Below are positions 54,039 to 61,454 of a stretch of 64,000 nt of DNA, piece by piece. Made by a program: the position numbers and the translations under genes. Under the pieces are notes generated by a model that ran no database searches, had not been told where the DNA came from, and saw nothing but the letters and a program-made list of their open reading frames with translations. Origin of the DNA: Sporolactobacillus kofuensis (GTDB lineage Bacteria > Bacillota > Bacilli > Bacillales > Sporolactobacillaceae); the NCBI RefSeq assembly GCF_042660205.1, contig NZ_JBHSTQ010000004.1, positions 186,001 through 250,000 of the forward strand, given 5' to 3'. The stretch's first letter is position 1. Every line of letters starts with the position of its first letter.

Positions 54039-55286
54039 TTATTTGAATGAATTATCTCGCGCTGCAAATGCTGGACGTGAACGGTGCCAAAATTTAACTT
54101 TCATCAACATTTGTAAGGATTTTCCACCACGAATTTGGCTAATGACGAGCAGAAAAATTAAGTAGGCAACGGCTATGCTGACAATGTACCAAAGGGTGAG
54201 TGTGATGCCGGCACGGTCAATGGCTAATCCGGTAAGTGCTGGGAAAATCGCAGAACCCAGACCGGACAGACCGGAAATGATTGGTGTAACTAGGTGTGCA
54301 CTATTCGGGATCGAATAATTTGCGTAGACAAGTGTAATCGAATAGATGCCGGACATCATCAATCCAAGAGTTCCAACAAAGATATAACCCATCAATGCAT
54401 TTTTCAATACGATGAACAGGACGAGTGAAATAATGGTTCCAATTATATTGATCAACAGATAAGCGTTGTATGTGAGCTTGCGAATAATGACTGCTGTTGC
54501 CGCACGTCCGATGACCATTGCACCCCAGAAAATACCAATACTGATTGACGCGTAATAAGCAGCTTGGTGTAAATAGTGAATAAAAATCGATGACATGAAG
54601 TTGTTCAAGCTCCCTTCAAGTCCGCCATAGAGGAATACAATCATGGCGAACAGACCCAGAACAATCCACTTCATGTTCGCAGTTAACGGGCGTTGTGCAT
54701 CACTTGATCCGGATGCATCCAATGGTTCACCTTGGTCCACAACTTTTTTGGAATAGGAAATGCGCGTCCAGACAAGAGCGAGTACAACTGCGAGAACAGC
54801 AGTGATTACAAACAAATATCGCCAGATGTTATGAGCGATGAAGAAGCTCGCAAGCAGGGGCATTGTGAATGCACCAAGACCGAAAGCAACTTCCAAATAG
54901 CTCATCGCAACAGCTTGACGGCCAATAAATACCTCAATAAACATGGTGGCGACAACAATCCCAATCGCCGCCGATCCGGCACTGTTTAGAAAATAAAGGG
55001 CCATAAATAATGGGAAAGGCGGAAGTAAAAGAATGCTAAACTGCGCAAAAGCAATGAGTAATGCGGCAGTCGTGAGCAAGGGCTTCGGATGAAAACGGCG
55101 ATTCAGCCATGAAGTCAGCAACACACCTGTAAGAAATCCCATGGCACCGACAAAAATAAGCCTTCCGCCAATTGTATATGAAACATGATAATAAGTTAAG
55201 AGTTCAGGTAACACAGATCCTATTGAGATCGCAGTAAGTCCGGTCAAAAAATAAAGGGCACAAGAGGCAAAAGTAAATTGGCGCAT
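54039..55286 (-). CDS. MFS transporter, 12-helix
   Basis: A 415-aa major facilitator from ATG 55286, with AAAGGAGCG 9 nt upstream; the longer frame from 55334 lacks a site. Seen: 12 hydrophobic segments, AISIGSVLPELLTYYHVSYTIGGRLIFVGAMGFLTGVLLTSWLNRRF (helices 1-2 and loop), GSAAIGIVVATMFIEVFIGRQAVAMSYLEVAFGLGAF, and a central acidic loop (DQGEPLDASGSSDAQ). It resembles the sugar-porter-like FucP/Bcr fringe of the superfamily; substrate unknown. Its 3' end almost abuts repeat copy 8. Confidence 0.8.
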   Translation of the reverse strand: MRQFTFASCALYFLTGLTAISIGSVLPELLTYYHVSYTIGGRLIFVGAMGFLTGVLLTSWLNRRFHPKPLLTTAALLIAFAQFSILLLPPFPLFMALYFLNSAGSAAIGIVVATMFIEVFIGRQAVAMSYLEVAFGLGAFTMPLLASFFIAHNIWRYLFVITAVLAVVLALVWTRISYSKKVVDQGEPLDASGSSDAQRPLTANMKWIVLGLFAMIVFLYGGLEGSLNNFMSSIFIHYLHQAAYYASISIGIFWGAMVIGRAATAVIIRKLTYNAYLLINIIGTIISLVLFIVLKNALMGYIFVGTLGLMMSGIYSITLVYANYSIPNSAHLVTPIISGLSGLGSAIFPALTGLAIDRAGITLTLWYIVSIAVAYLIFLLVISQIRGGKSLQMLMKVKFWHRSRPAFAARDNSFK

Positions 55287-55454
55287 GGTGCAAGCGCTCC
55301 TTTCATGAGAAAAATAATAAAGAAGCGTCGTCAATTGCTCCCGCGCCCCTTCAAGTCAACTCAGAACATTGTAGCAGGAACATACCAACAAGAGAAGAGA
55401 TTTGAACACTTTTTTATTAAAAAAATAAGAAACATTCATAATCCACTTGAAGGA

Positions 55455-55565
55455 CGAGGGAAAACCGCTTGTTCAAGGAGGCTCGCGGTGCGCCTGTGGC
55501 AAGCGAGCAATCGAAGCATTATCGATACACAGATAAGGATTGGACGCTAATTATACAGTTTTTCT
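55455..55565 (+). repeat. Interspersed repeat copy 9 (5' truncated)
   Basis: AACCGCTTGTTCAAGGAGGC, TCGCGGTGCGCCTGTGGC, AAGCGAGCAATCGAAGCATT, CAGATAAGGATTGGACG; the tail hairpin is degraded. Plus orientation between divergent genes. Confidence 0.7.
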
Positions 55566-55911
55566 CTATGAAGTGATCTAGGAGGTGATAATTGAACCAA
55601 AGGAAGAAAAAATTGAACCGAACCAGTCTAAAATCAACCTAAGAGCTAGAGCCGAACTTAAGGAACACGACGCACAAGTGATGTCTTATTTTTCGGAGCC
55701 TTCAATCCTATAGTAGGGCTCATGCAGTTAGACTTTGTAGAATAACATGGGAAACCATCTTTATTTTTAAAAACTATACGCACAATCAGTTTTCATTTGC
55801 TCGACGAAACCTGAAATCAGCGTGAAAAAAGAGGGCAGATTATATGACCCATACTAAGAATCCACACAATGAAGCGAATACATAAGTGGTGTAGCGCATT
55901 ACGTACTGGGT

Positions 55912-55920
55912 TGTTATAAT
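55912..55920 (+). promoter_or_regulatory. Extended -10 promoter element of ilvE
   Basis: TGT-TATAAT with a perfect -10 hexamer at 55915-55920, 37 nt before the ATG. The -35 is poor. Confidence 0.5.
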
Positions 55921-55956
55921 CAAAGTATGACTATTAATCTTAGGGGGACTTGAATC

Positions 55957-57051
55957 ATGGGGCAGTCGATAACGTTCCATAAAGCTGATCAGTTAAAGAA
56001 GAAGCCTGATGCTGGTCAACTCGGTTTTGGAAAATATTTCACGGATTATATGTTCGAAATGGATTATACACTGGAAAAAGGTTGGCATGATCCAAAAATT
56101 GTTCCATACGGTCCTATTTCTCTGGACCCTGCAGCGACGATCTTTCATTATGGACAAGAAGTCTTTGAAGGGTTGAAAGCGTATCGTGCAGAAGATGGAC
56201 GAATCTTACTCTTCCGTCCAAACAAGAATATGGAACGCATGAATCAATCATGTGCACGCTTGAATATACCGAAAATTGATGAAAAATTTGTAGTCAAGGC
56301 AATTAAAAAATTAGTTGCTGTAGAGCAGGATTGGATTCCTAATCAACCTGGGCAGTCTCTGTATATTCGTCCGTTTATTATTGGCACAGATGCTGCACTT
56401 GGCGTGCATCCATCATCCATGTATAAGCTTCTGATCATTCTGTCCCCCGTTGGGTCTTATTTTGGAAATTCGATGAGCCCTGTGAAGATCTATGTTGAGG
56501 ATGAATATGTTCGTGCGGTCAAGGGAGGCGTTGGGTTTGCCAAAACCTCAGGAAACTATGCAGCGAGCCTTAAAGCACAAACAAAATCTGAGGAACTCGG
56601 CTTCGACCAAGTTCTTTGGCTTGACGGTGTGGAACATAAATATATAGAAGAAGTCGGCAGCATGAACATCTTCTTTAAAATTGATGATGAAGTGTGGACT
56701 CCGGCTTTGAACGGCAGCATTCTGCCCGGCGTAACACGTAATTCTGTTATTGCTCTGCTTAAACATTGGGGCATTACGGTGAAAGAAAAGAGAATCTCTG
56801 TTAAGAAACTTTTCAAGAAAGCAGAAAAACAACAGCTGAAAGAAGTATTCGGTACGGGTACGGCTGCTGTAATCTCTCCTGTAGGCTTTCTCAAGTGGGA
56901 AGATCATGTGATTAAAGTAGCCAATGGGGAAACCGGTAAACTTTCCAAGAAACTTTATGACACGTTAACTGGAATTCAGACTGGCAAGCAGAAGGATGAG
57001 TTAGGCTGGACTGAGGAAGTTAAAGTGGAAAAAGAAAAGGTTACTGAATAA
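55957..57051 (+). CDS. ilvE: Branched-chain amino acid aminotransferase
   Basis: Transfers amino groups between glutamate and the 2-oxo acids of Leu, Ile and Val (PLP fold type IV). 364 aa, the longer BCAT form like B. subtilis YbgE/YwaA. Seen: FHYGQEVFEGLKAYRAEDGRILLFRPNKNMERMNQSCARL, RPFIIGTDAALGVHPS, GGVGFAKTSGNYAASLKAQ with the PLP Lys, WLDGVEHKYIEEVGSMNIFF and LPGVTRNSVI. GGGGGAC precedes the ATG. It ends in its own terminator, so separate from patA. No T-box or ilv-leu genes nearby. Confidence 0.94.
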   Translation: MGQSITFHKADQLKKKPDAGQLGFGKYFTDYMFEMDYTLEKGWHDPKIVPYGPISLDPAATIFHYGQEVFEGLKAYRAEDGRILLFRPNKNMERMNQSCARLNIPKIDEKFVVKAIKKLVAVEQDWIPNQPGQSLYIRPFIIGTDAALGVHPSSMYKLLIILSPVGSYFGNSMSPVKIYVEDEYVRAVKGGVGFAKTSGNYAASLKAQTKSEELGFDQVLWLDGVEHKYIEEVGSMNIFFKIDDEVWTPALNGSILPGVTRNSVIALLKHWGITVKEKRISVKKLFKKAEKQQLKEVFGTGTAAVISPVGFLKWEDHVIKVANGETGKLSKKLYDTLTGIQTGKQKDELGWTEEVKVEKEKVTE

Positions 57052-57063
57052 GCAGATACCGAG

Positions 57064-57095
57064 AAAAGCCTCCGTGCAACGCACGTAGGCTTTTT
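57064..57095 (+). terminator. Terminator of ilvE
   Basis: AAAAGCCTCCGTGC pairs with GCACGTAGGCTTTT with one mismatch around AAC, followed by T residues. Strong. Confidence 0.88.
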
Positions 57096-57114
57096 CTTAA
57101 GCTAAGAGTAAAAG

Positions 57115-57285
57115 TTTACTGTAAAGATGTGAGACGCCTGCGGGGCCGTTCCAGATGATTGCGAGTCAAGTGAGGACCCCCAGACTTTTGCCTGTACGAG
57201 GAAGCTCACGGATCACCCGCGGCAAGCGACCAATCAAAGCACAATGGATTGCGAAATAAGGACTAGGCGGTTTTAGCTGTAGGGA
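57115..57285 (+). repeat. Interspersed repeat copy 10 (type I, decayed tail)
   Basis: AAAGATGTGAGACGCCTGCG, CCGTTCCAGATGATTGCGAG, TCAAGTGAGGACCCCCAGAC, TACGAGGAAGCTCACGGATC, ACCCGCGGCAAGCG, AATCAAAGCACAATGG, TTGCGAAATAAGGACTAGGC, GGTTTTAGCTG. The GCCC arm of the tail hairpin is gone, and the element runs to the ribosome site of patA. Plus orientation. Confidence 0.8.
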
Positions 57286-57299
57286 GAGTGAAGGAACAT

Positions 57300-58463
57300 A
57301 TGGCATCAATGGAAGAACGAACAAACAGACGTGTCCGCGCTATTCAGATTAGCGGTATTCGCCAGTTTTTCAATAAATTAAAAGATTATCCTGGCGCAGT
57401 ATCCCTTACCATTGGGCAGCCAGATTTTGCAACACCAGATCATGTCAAACAAGCTGGAAAAACAGCGATTGATCAGAATAAAACGACCTATACGGCAAAT
57501 GCCGGACTTCTTGAATTGAGACAGGCAATCGCCGGATATGTTGCTGAGAAATACAACCTTCACTACCAACCAGAATCAGAAATCATTACAACGGTTGGCG
57601 CAAGTGAAGCCATTGATCTAACATTTCGCACGTTACTTGAGGATGGAGATGAGGTCATACTTCCGGGTCCTGCCTACCCAGGATATGAGGCTCCGATAAA
57701 GTTAGCTGGAGGCATCCCGGTCTATATTGATACCCGCGAAACAGACTTCAAAATGACTGCAAAACAAATTGCAGATCACTTGAACGAAAAAACAAAGGCA
57801 ATTGTGCTCCCCTATCCATCCAATCCAACAGGATGCGTGCTCTCTGAGGGAGAAGTCGCAGCAATTGCGGAGGTACTCAAGAATAAATCCGTTTTTGTTG
57901 TTTCAGATGAAATTTATAGTGAGCTCACCTATGGACAGAAACATGTGTCAATTGCGTTATTTCCAGGTATGAAAGAGAAAACAGTAGTGATTAATGGATT
58001 ATCTAAGTCGCACGCCATGACTGGTTGGCGAATGGGATACGTTTTGGCAGATCAACCCATTGCCGACCAACTGATTAAGGTACACCAATACGGTATCTCT
58101 TGTATTACAAGCATTACTCAGTATGCGGCGATTGAGGCATTGACTACGGGCAAGCATGATGCGGAGCCGATGCGTCGCGCTTATAAAGAGCGGTTGGATT
58201 ATGTGATTGAGCGCCTTGAAGCAATGGGGATTGACGTTATACGTCCATCCGGTGCTTTCTATGTCTTTCCGTCCATCGCAAAATTTGGGATGTCCTCTGA
58301 GACATTTGCCTTGAAACTGCTTGATGAAGAACGTCTTGCGGCCGTACCCGGCAGTGCCTTTTCCTCTTACGGAGAAGGGTATTTGCGCCTTTCTTATGCC
58401 TATTCAATGGATGTATTGAAAGAAGGATTGGATCGACTGGAACGTTTTGTTTCTCGTTTGTAA
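57300..58463 (+). CDS. patA: PLP aminotransferase class I/II, PatA-like
   Basis: A fold-type I aminotransferase resembling B. subtilis PatA, reported to act in lysine/diaminopimelate synthesis (N-acetyl-LL-diaminopimelate aminotransferase). 387 aa from ATG 57300 with GAAGGA close upstream; GTG 57288 and ATG 57309 are alternatives. Seen: RVRAIQISGIRQFFNKLKD, SLTIGQPDFATPDHV, YTANAGLLELRQAIA, PYPSNPTGCVLS, DEIYSELTYG and INGLSKSHAMTGWRMGY with the PLP Lys (about residue 236). The upstream repeat copy provides part of its leader. A bidirectional terminator follows. Confidence 0.88.
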   Translation: MASMEERTNRRVRAIQISGIRQFFNKLKDYPGAVSLTIGQPDFATPDHVKQAGKTAIDQNKTTYTANAGLLELRQAIAGYVAEKYNLHYQPESEIITTVGASEAIDLTFRTLLEDGDEVILPGPAYPGYEAPIKLAGGIPVYIDTRETDFKMTAKQIADHLNEKTKAIVLPYPSNPTGCVLSEGEVAAIAEVLKNKSVFVVSDEIYSELTYGQKHVSIALFPGMKEKTVVINGLSKSHAMTGWRMGYVLADQPIADQLIKVHQYGISCITSITQYAAIEALTTGKHDAEPMRRAYKERLDYVIERLEAMGIDVIRPSGAFYVFPSIAKFGMSSETFALKLLDEERLAAVPGSAFSSYGEGYLRLSYAYSMDVLKEGLDRLERFVSRL

Positions 58464-58482
58464 TCTGTCACTTTGAATAATG

Positions 58483-58524
58483 AAGGGAGTCGGGGAAAAA
58501 GATTTTTCCTCGGCTCCCTTTTTT
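58483..58524. terminator. Bidirectional terminator, patA / hsp20
   Basis: AAGGGAG-CGGGGAAAAA pairs with TTTTTCCTCG-CTCCCTT with small mismatches, flanked by a T-run. Serves convergent genes. Confidence 0.85.
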
Positions 58525-58528
58525 ACCC

Positions 58529-58993
58529 TTAGTCAATTGATAACGAATGCCCTTTTTTAGGGGTCTTTGGGCCATGGATCTTTAATAACCCATTCATATA
58601 GGATGCTTGTGTACGGGAACGGTCAATCATGTACGGCAATGTGATCAGTCTCTCCGCATGGTCGAAGCGACGTTCATGGGAGTAAGCGCCCGTCTCTTTG
58701 TGCTGAGATTCCATTTCTACATCGTTTTCTACAATGATTTTCACATGATCATCGAGCAATTCAATATGAATATTTTCTCGCTTCGCACCCGGAAGCTCCG
58801 CCTCGACTACCCATTCGTTTTTTGTGTCATAGAGTCTAACCGGGAATCCGCCGCCTAAAGAATGGTTGCTGAAAAATTGATCAATCGATTTAAAAATATC
58901 GCCAAATGGATTACTTTGGAAAAATGCGTCGATATCATCCATCAAATTTCTTTTTATTGGCTGCTGTGGTTTCCGAGGATCTTTGTTGTCCAT
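58529..58993 (-). CDS. hsp20: Small heat shock protein, Hsp20/alpha-crystallin family
   Basis: An ATP-independent holdase chaperone. 154 aa. Seen: the N-terminal arm DAFFQSNPFGDIFKSIDQFF, the alpha-crystallin domain (about 50-140) with EWVVEAELPGAKRENIHIELLDDHVKIIVEND and ERRFDHAERLITLPYMIDRSRTQASYMNGLLKIHGPK (the A-x-x-x-x-G-L motif). The C-terminal I-x-I motif is not clear. GAGGAGG precedes the ATG. No CIRCE or CtsR box was found upstream by eye. Confidence 0.92.
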   Translation of the reverse strand: MDNKDPRKPQQPIKRNLMDDIDAFFQSNPFGDIFKSIDQFFSNHSLGGGFPVRLYDTKNEWVVEAELPGAKRENIHIELLDDHVKIIVENDVEMESQHKETGAYSHERRFDHAERLITLPYMIDRSRTQASYMNGLLKIHGPKTPKKGHSLSID

Positions 58994-59196
58994 CTTGATT
59001 CCTCCTCATTGAGCTTATCTATGATCAGCATATGATTCAGTAGTTTATTTGTTTCATTGAAAGGAAAGAAAGGAAACAGTGAGTGCGGAGGAGCAGCAAA
59101 TGTAAGGGAAGGTTGCTCATTTGTCTGTCTTGGTTATGTTAAGATGAAACTAACGCGTTACGAAAAGATCGGATAGAGGTAAAGGTGATTTCATTT

Positions 59197-60990
59197 ATGA
59201 TCGACACAGCCCATCAAGCACTAAAAAAATATTTTGGCTATGATCAATTTAGAAAAGGTCAGGATCAGATTATTTCCAGACTTCTTGAACACAAAGATAC
59301 GGTTGGGATCATGCCGACAGGCGGAGGCAAATCACTTTGCTACCAAATTCCAGCCCTTCTTTTTCCCGGTGTAACCTTAGTCATTTCACCTCTGATCTCG
59401 CTAATGAAAGATCAGGTTGATGCACTAGCAAATGCAGGCATCGCCGCTACTTATATAAATAGTTCTCTTACGTTTGAAGAAGGTAAAGAACGGTTGGCTT
59501 CTGCATCAAAAGGTGCTTATAAACTCGTGTATATAGCGCCGGAGCGTCTGGAGGTTCCAGACTTTATCCGTACATTGGAACGGATGAACGTATCACTGGT
59601 AGCGATTGACGAGGCCCATTGTATCTCGCAATGGGGGCATGATTTTCGGCCAAGCTATCGGGCAATTCCATCTCTTCTGGCTCGCTTTACGGACAAGCCT
59701 GCGGTAGCTGCCCTGACAGCTACCGCAACACCAAAAGTAACCATGGATATCTGCCAATTGTTAGACATAGACATGCAAGGGGTGGTGGTGACTGGCTTTG
59801 CACGTGATAATTTACATTTCCAAGTGATCCGTGATCAGGACGAGGATACCTTTTTACTTGATTATTTAAAGAAAAATCAAGACCAACCGGGCATTGTCTA
59901 TGCTGCAACACGCAAAGAAGTGGATCGATTGTATGATCGACTCTCAAGGAAGGGTCTCGCTGTTGGCCGGTATCATGCAGGACTTTCGGAACAGGAGCGA
60001 GCATCTAGCCAGGAAGCCTTTCTCTATGATGACCTCACAGTACTTGTTGCGACCAATGCCTTTGGGATGGGCATAAACAAATCCAATGTTCGTTTTGTGG
60101 TCCATTACAATATGCCGCGAACGATTGAAGCCTATTACCAGGAGGCGGGACGAGCGGGACGCGATGGTGATCGGAGCGACTGTATTCTCCTATTCTCTCC
60201 GCAAGATATACGATTGCAGAAATTTTTCATTGATCAGTCAGAGATGGATGACGGATTAAAGCAAGCAGAATACCACAAGCTTGATCAAATGATTGGCTAC
60301 TGTCATACAGAAATGTGCCTGCAATCTTATATTCTTCGTTATTTTGGTGAAAACGCCCCTGAAGGATGCGGACACTGCGGGAATTGTTTAGATACAAGGG
60401 ATAAGATGGATGTAACCATTGATGCGCAAAAAGTGCTCTCTTGCGTGAAACGGATGCGCGAACGTTATGGGAAAACGATGGTTACAAAAGTGCTTGCCGG
60501 TGCAGCGGATCAGAAAATCTTATCGTTCCACCTGAATCGTTTACCCACTTATGGCATCATGAAGGCGCAAACGCAAAAGAACATTAACGCGTTCATTGAT
60601 TTCTTAACTGCCGAGCAGTACTTAGAGCAACAAGGAGGAGCCTATCCGACGCTCGCACTGAGCGCCCGCTCAGTAGCGGTACTCAAAGGTGAAGAAAAAG
60701 TCTTTAAAAAGGGACGTATTCAAGCGGAAAGACTTTCAGTTGATGATGCTCTATTTGAAGTGCTGAAGAAGGTGCGTAAGGACTTTGCGCAAAAGGAATT
60801 TGTCCCGCCTTATATCATTTTTTCGGATCAGTCATTGCGAGAAATGAGTGCGCGTTTACCTGCTACCGATCGTGACTTTTTAATGATTAAAGGGGTGGGC
60901 CAGCAGAAATTGGAAAAATACGGACGGTCCTTCATGGAGGCGATTGCGGCACATGAAGAGGTGCATGCCAAACAGACGGATCAGGTGTAA
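59197..60990 (+). CDS. recQ: ATP-dependent DNA helicase RecQ
   Basis: A 3'-5' DNA helicase in recombination and fork repair. 597 aa from ATG 59197, with AAAGGTGA 8 nt upstream; GTG 59185 is an alternative. Seen: FRKGQDQII, Walker A MPTGGGKSLCYQ, VISPLISLMKDQV, DEAHCISQWGHDFRPSY, ALTATATPKV, YAATRKEVD, VATNAFGMGINKSNVRFVVHY, YYQEAGRAGRDG; zinc-binding Cys residues in CLQSY and GCGHCGNCLD; RQC; and HRDC with PATDRDFLMIKGVGQQKLEKYG. It carries all three RecQ regions, like the longer B. subtilis RecQ. Monocistronic. Confidence 0.94.
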   Translation: MIDTAHQALKKYFGYDQFRKGQDQIISRLLEHKDTVGIMPTGGGKSLCYQIPALLFPGVTLVISPLISLMKDQVDALANAGIAATYINSSLTFEEGKERLASASKGAYKLVYIAPERLEVPDFIRTLERMNVSLVAIDEAHCISQWGHDFRPSYRAIPSLLARFTDKPAVAALTATATPKVTMDICQLLDIDMQGVVVTGFARDNLHFQVIRDQDEDTFLLDYLKKNQDQPGIVYAATRKEVDRLYDRLSRKGLAVGRYHAGLSEQERASSQEAFLYDDLTVLVATNAFGMGINKSNVRFVVHYNMPRTIEAYYQEAGRAGRDGDRSDCILLFSPQDIRLQKFFIDQSEMDDGLKQAEYHKLDQMIGYCHTEMCLQSYILRYFGENAPEGCGHCGNCLDTRDKMDVTIDAQKVLSCVKRMRERYGKTMVTKVLAGAADQKILSFHLNRLPTYGIMKAQTQKNINAFIDFLTAEQYLEQQGGAYPTLALSARSVAVLKGEEKVFKKGRIQAERLSVDDALFEVLKKVRKDFAQKEFVPPYIIFSDQSLREMSARLPATDRDFLMIKGVGQQKLEKYGRSFMEAIAAHEEVHAKQTDQV

Positions 60991-61038
60991 CCTCATCCAT
61001 TTCTGCTTGAACGCTTATTGAATACTATTTTTTCCAGG

Positions 61039-61067
61039 TTGAAATGATGACGATGAACAGGTACAAT
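61039..61067 (+). promoter_or_regulatory. Promoter of the lysine riboswitch / lysP unit
   Basis: TTGAAA (61039-61044), 17-nt spacer, TACAAT (61062-61067). Close to consensus, about 25-30 nt before the riboswitch. Confidence 0.7.
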
Positions 61068-61094
61068 AAGTCCTGTTGTTTAAAAATCTCCTCG

Positions 61095-61270
61095 CAAGAT
61101 TTAGAGGGGGTAGAGGCGCGGCAGTTAAGAGAAGCGTATCTGAGGCTAAGGGAAGTCGGACGATACGTGTAAGGAACTGTTGCCGAAGTGTGGTCGGTGC
61201 CCTTGCCGAACATGCTGGGTCCGTTTCCGAAAGGAGCGGGACTGTCACATGCATCATGCATGTGGAGTGC
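61095..61270 (+). ncRNA. Lysine riboswitch (L box)
   Basis: L-box conserved blocks in order: GTAGAGGCGCGG, TTAAGAGAAGCG, CTGAGGCTAAGGGAAGTC, TTGCCGAAGTG, CTTGCCGAACATGCTGGG, GAAAGGAGCGGGACTGTCAC. These are the core of the five-helix lysine aptamer. It sits between its own promoter and a terminator, upstream of a LysP-type permease, so lysine binding should end transcription early. Boundaries are approximate (P1 not drawn). Confidence 0.88.
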
Positions 61271-61352
61271 TATCGGGGAAGACGTGCGTGGAGTGAGTGG
61301 ATCAATCGACCTGAACAATCAAGGAGATCTTATGAACTTTACTATAATAAAG

Positions 61353-61396
61353 TACACCCGCTAAGAGCATTCTTGCGCTTTTGCGGGTGTTTTTAC
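61353..61396 (+). terminator. Riboswitch-controlled terminator of lysP
   Basis: ACACCCGC (61353-61360) pairs with GCGGGTGT (61383-61390), followed by TTTTTACTTTT. It lies between the L-box aptamer and lysP, the expected expression platform. Confidence 0.85.
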
Positions 61397-61454
61397 TTTT
61401 CCATTCGTGTTCGTCACATGTTTCCCCCGAAATACAGAGAGGGAGAGAAAGAAA

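Larger units (their letters stand above)
55287..55956. other. Divergent intergenic region, 670 nt
   Basis: Holds repeat copy 9 (55455-55565), then AGGAGGTGAT (55580-55589), a perfect anti-16S match followed by TTG and a 16-codon frame (55592-55642) or an overlapping 42-codon GTG frame. Next is a hairpin GAGCC-GGGCTC near 55696-55721, and finally the ilvE promoter. I cannot support a real gene; the patch may be a remnant. Confidence 0.4.

Noticed and set aside
61407..61454. N-terminal extension of LysP from ATG 61407
   Set aside because: No ribosome site, it begins just behind the riboswitch terminator, and homologues begin at the GTG 61455 region.
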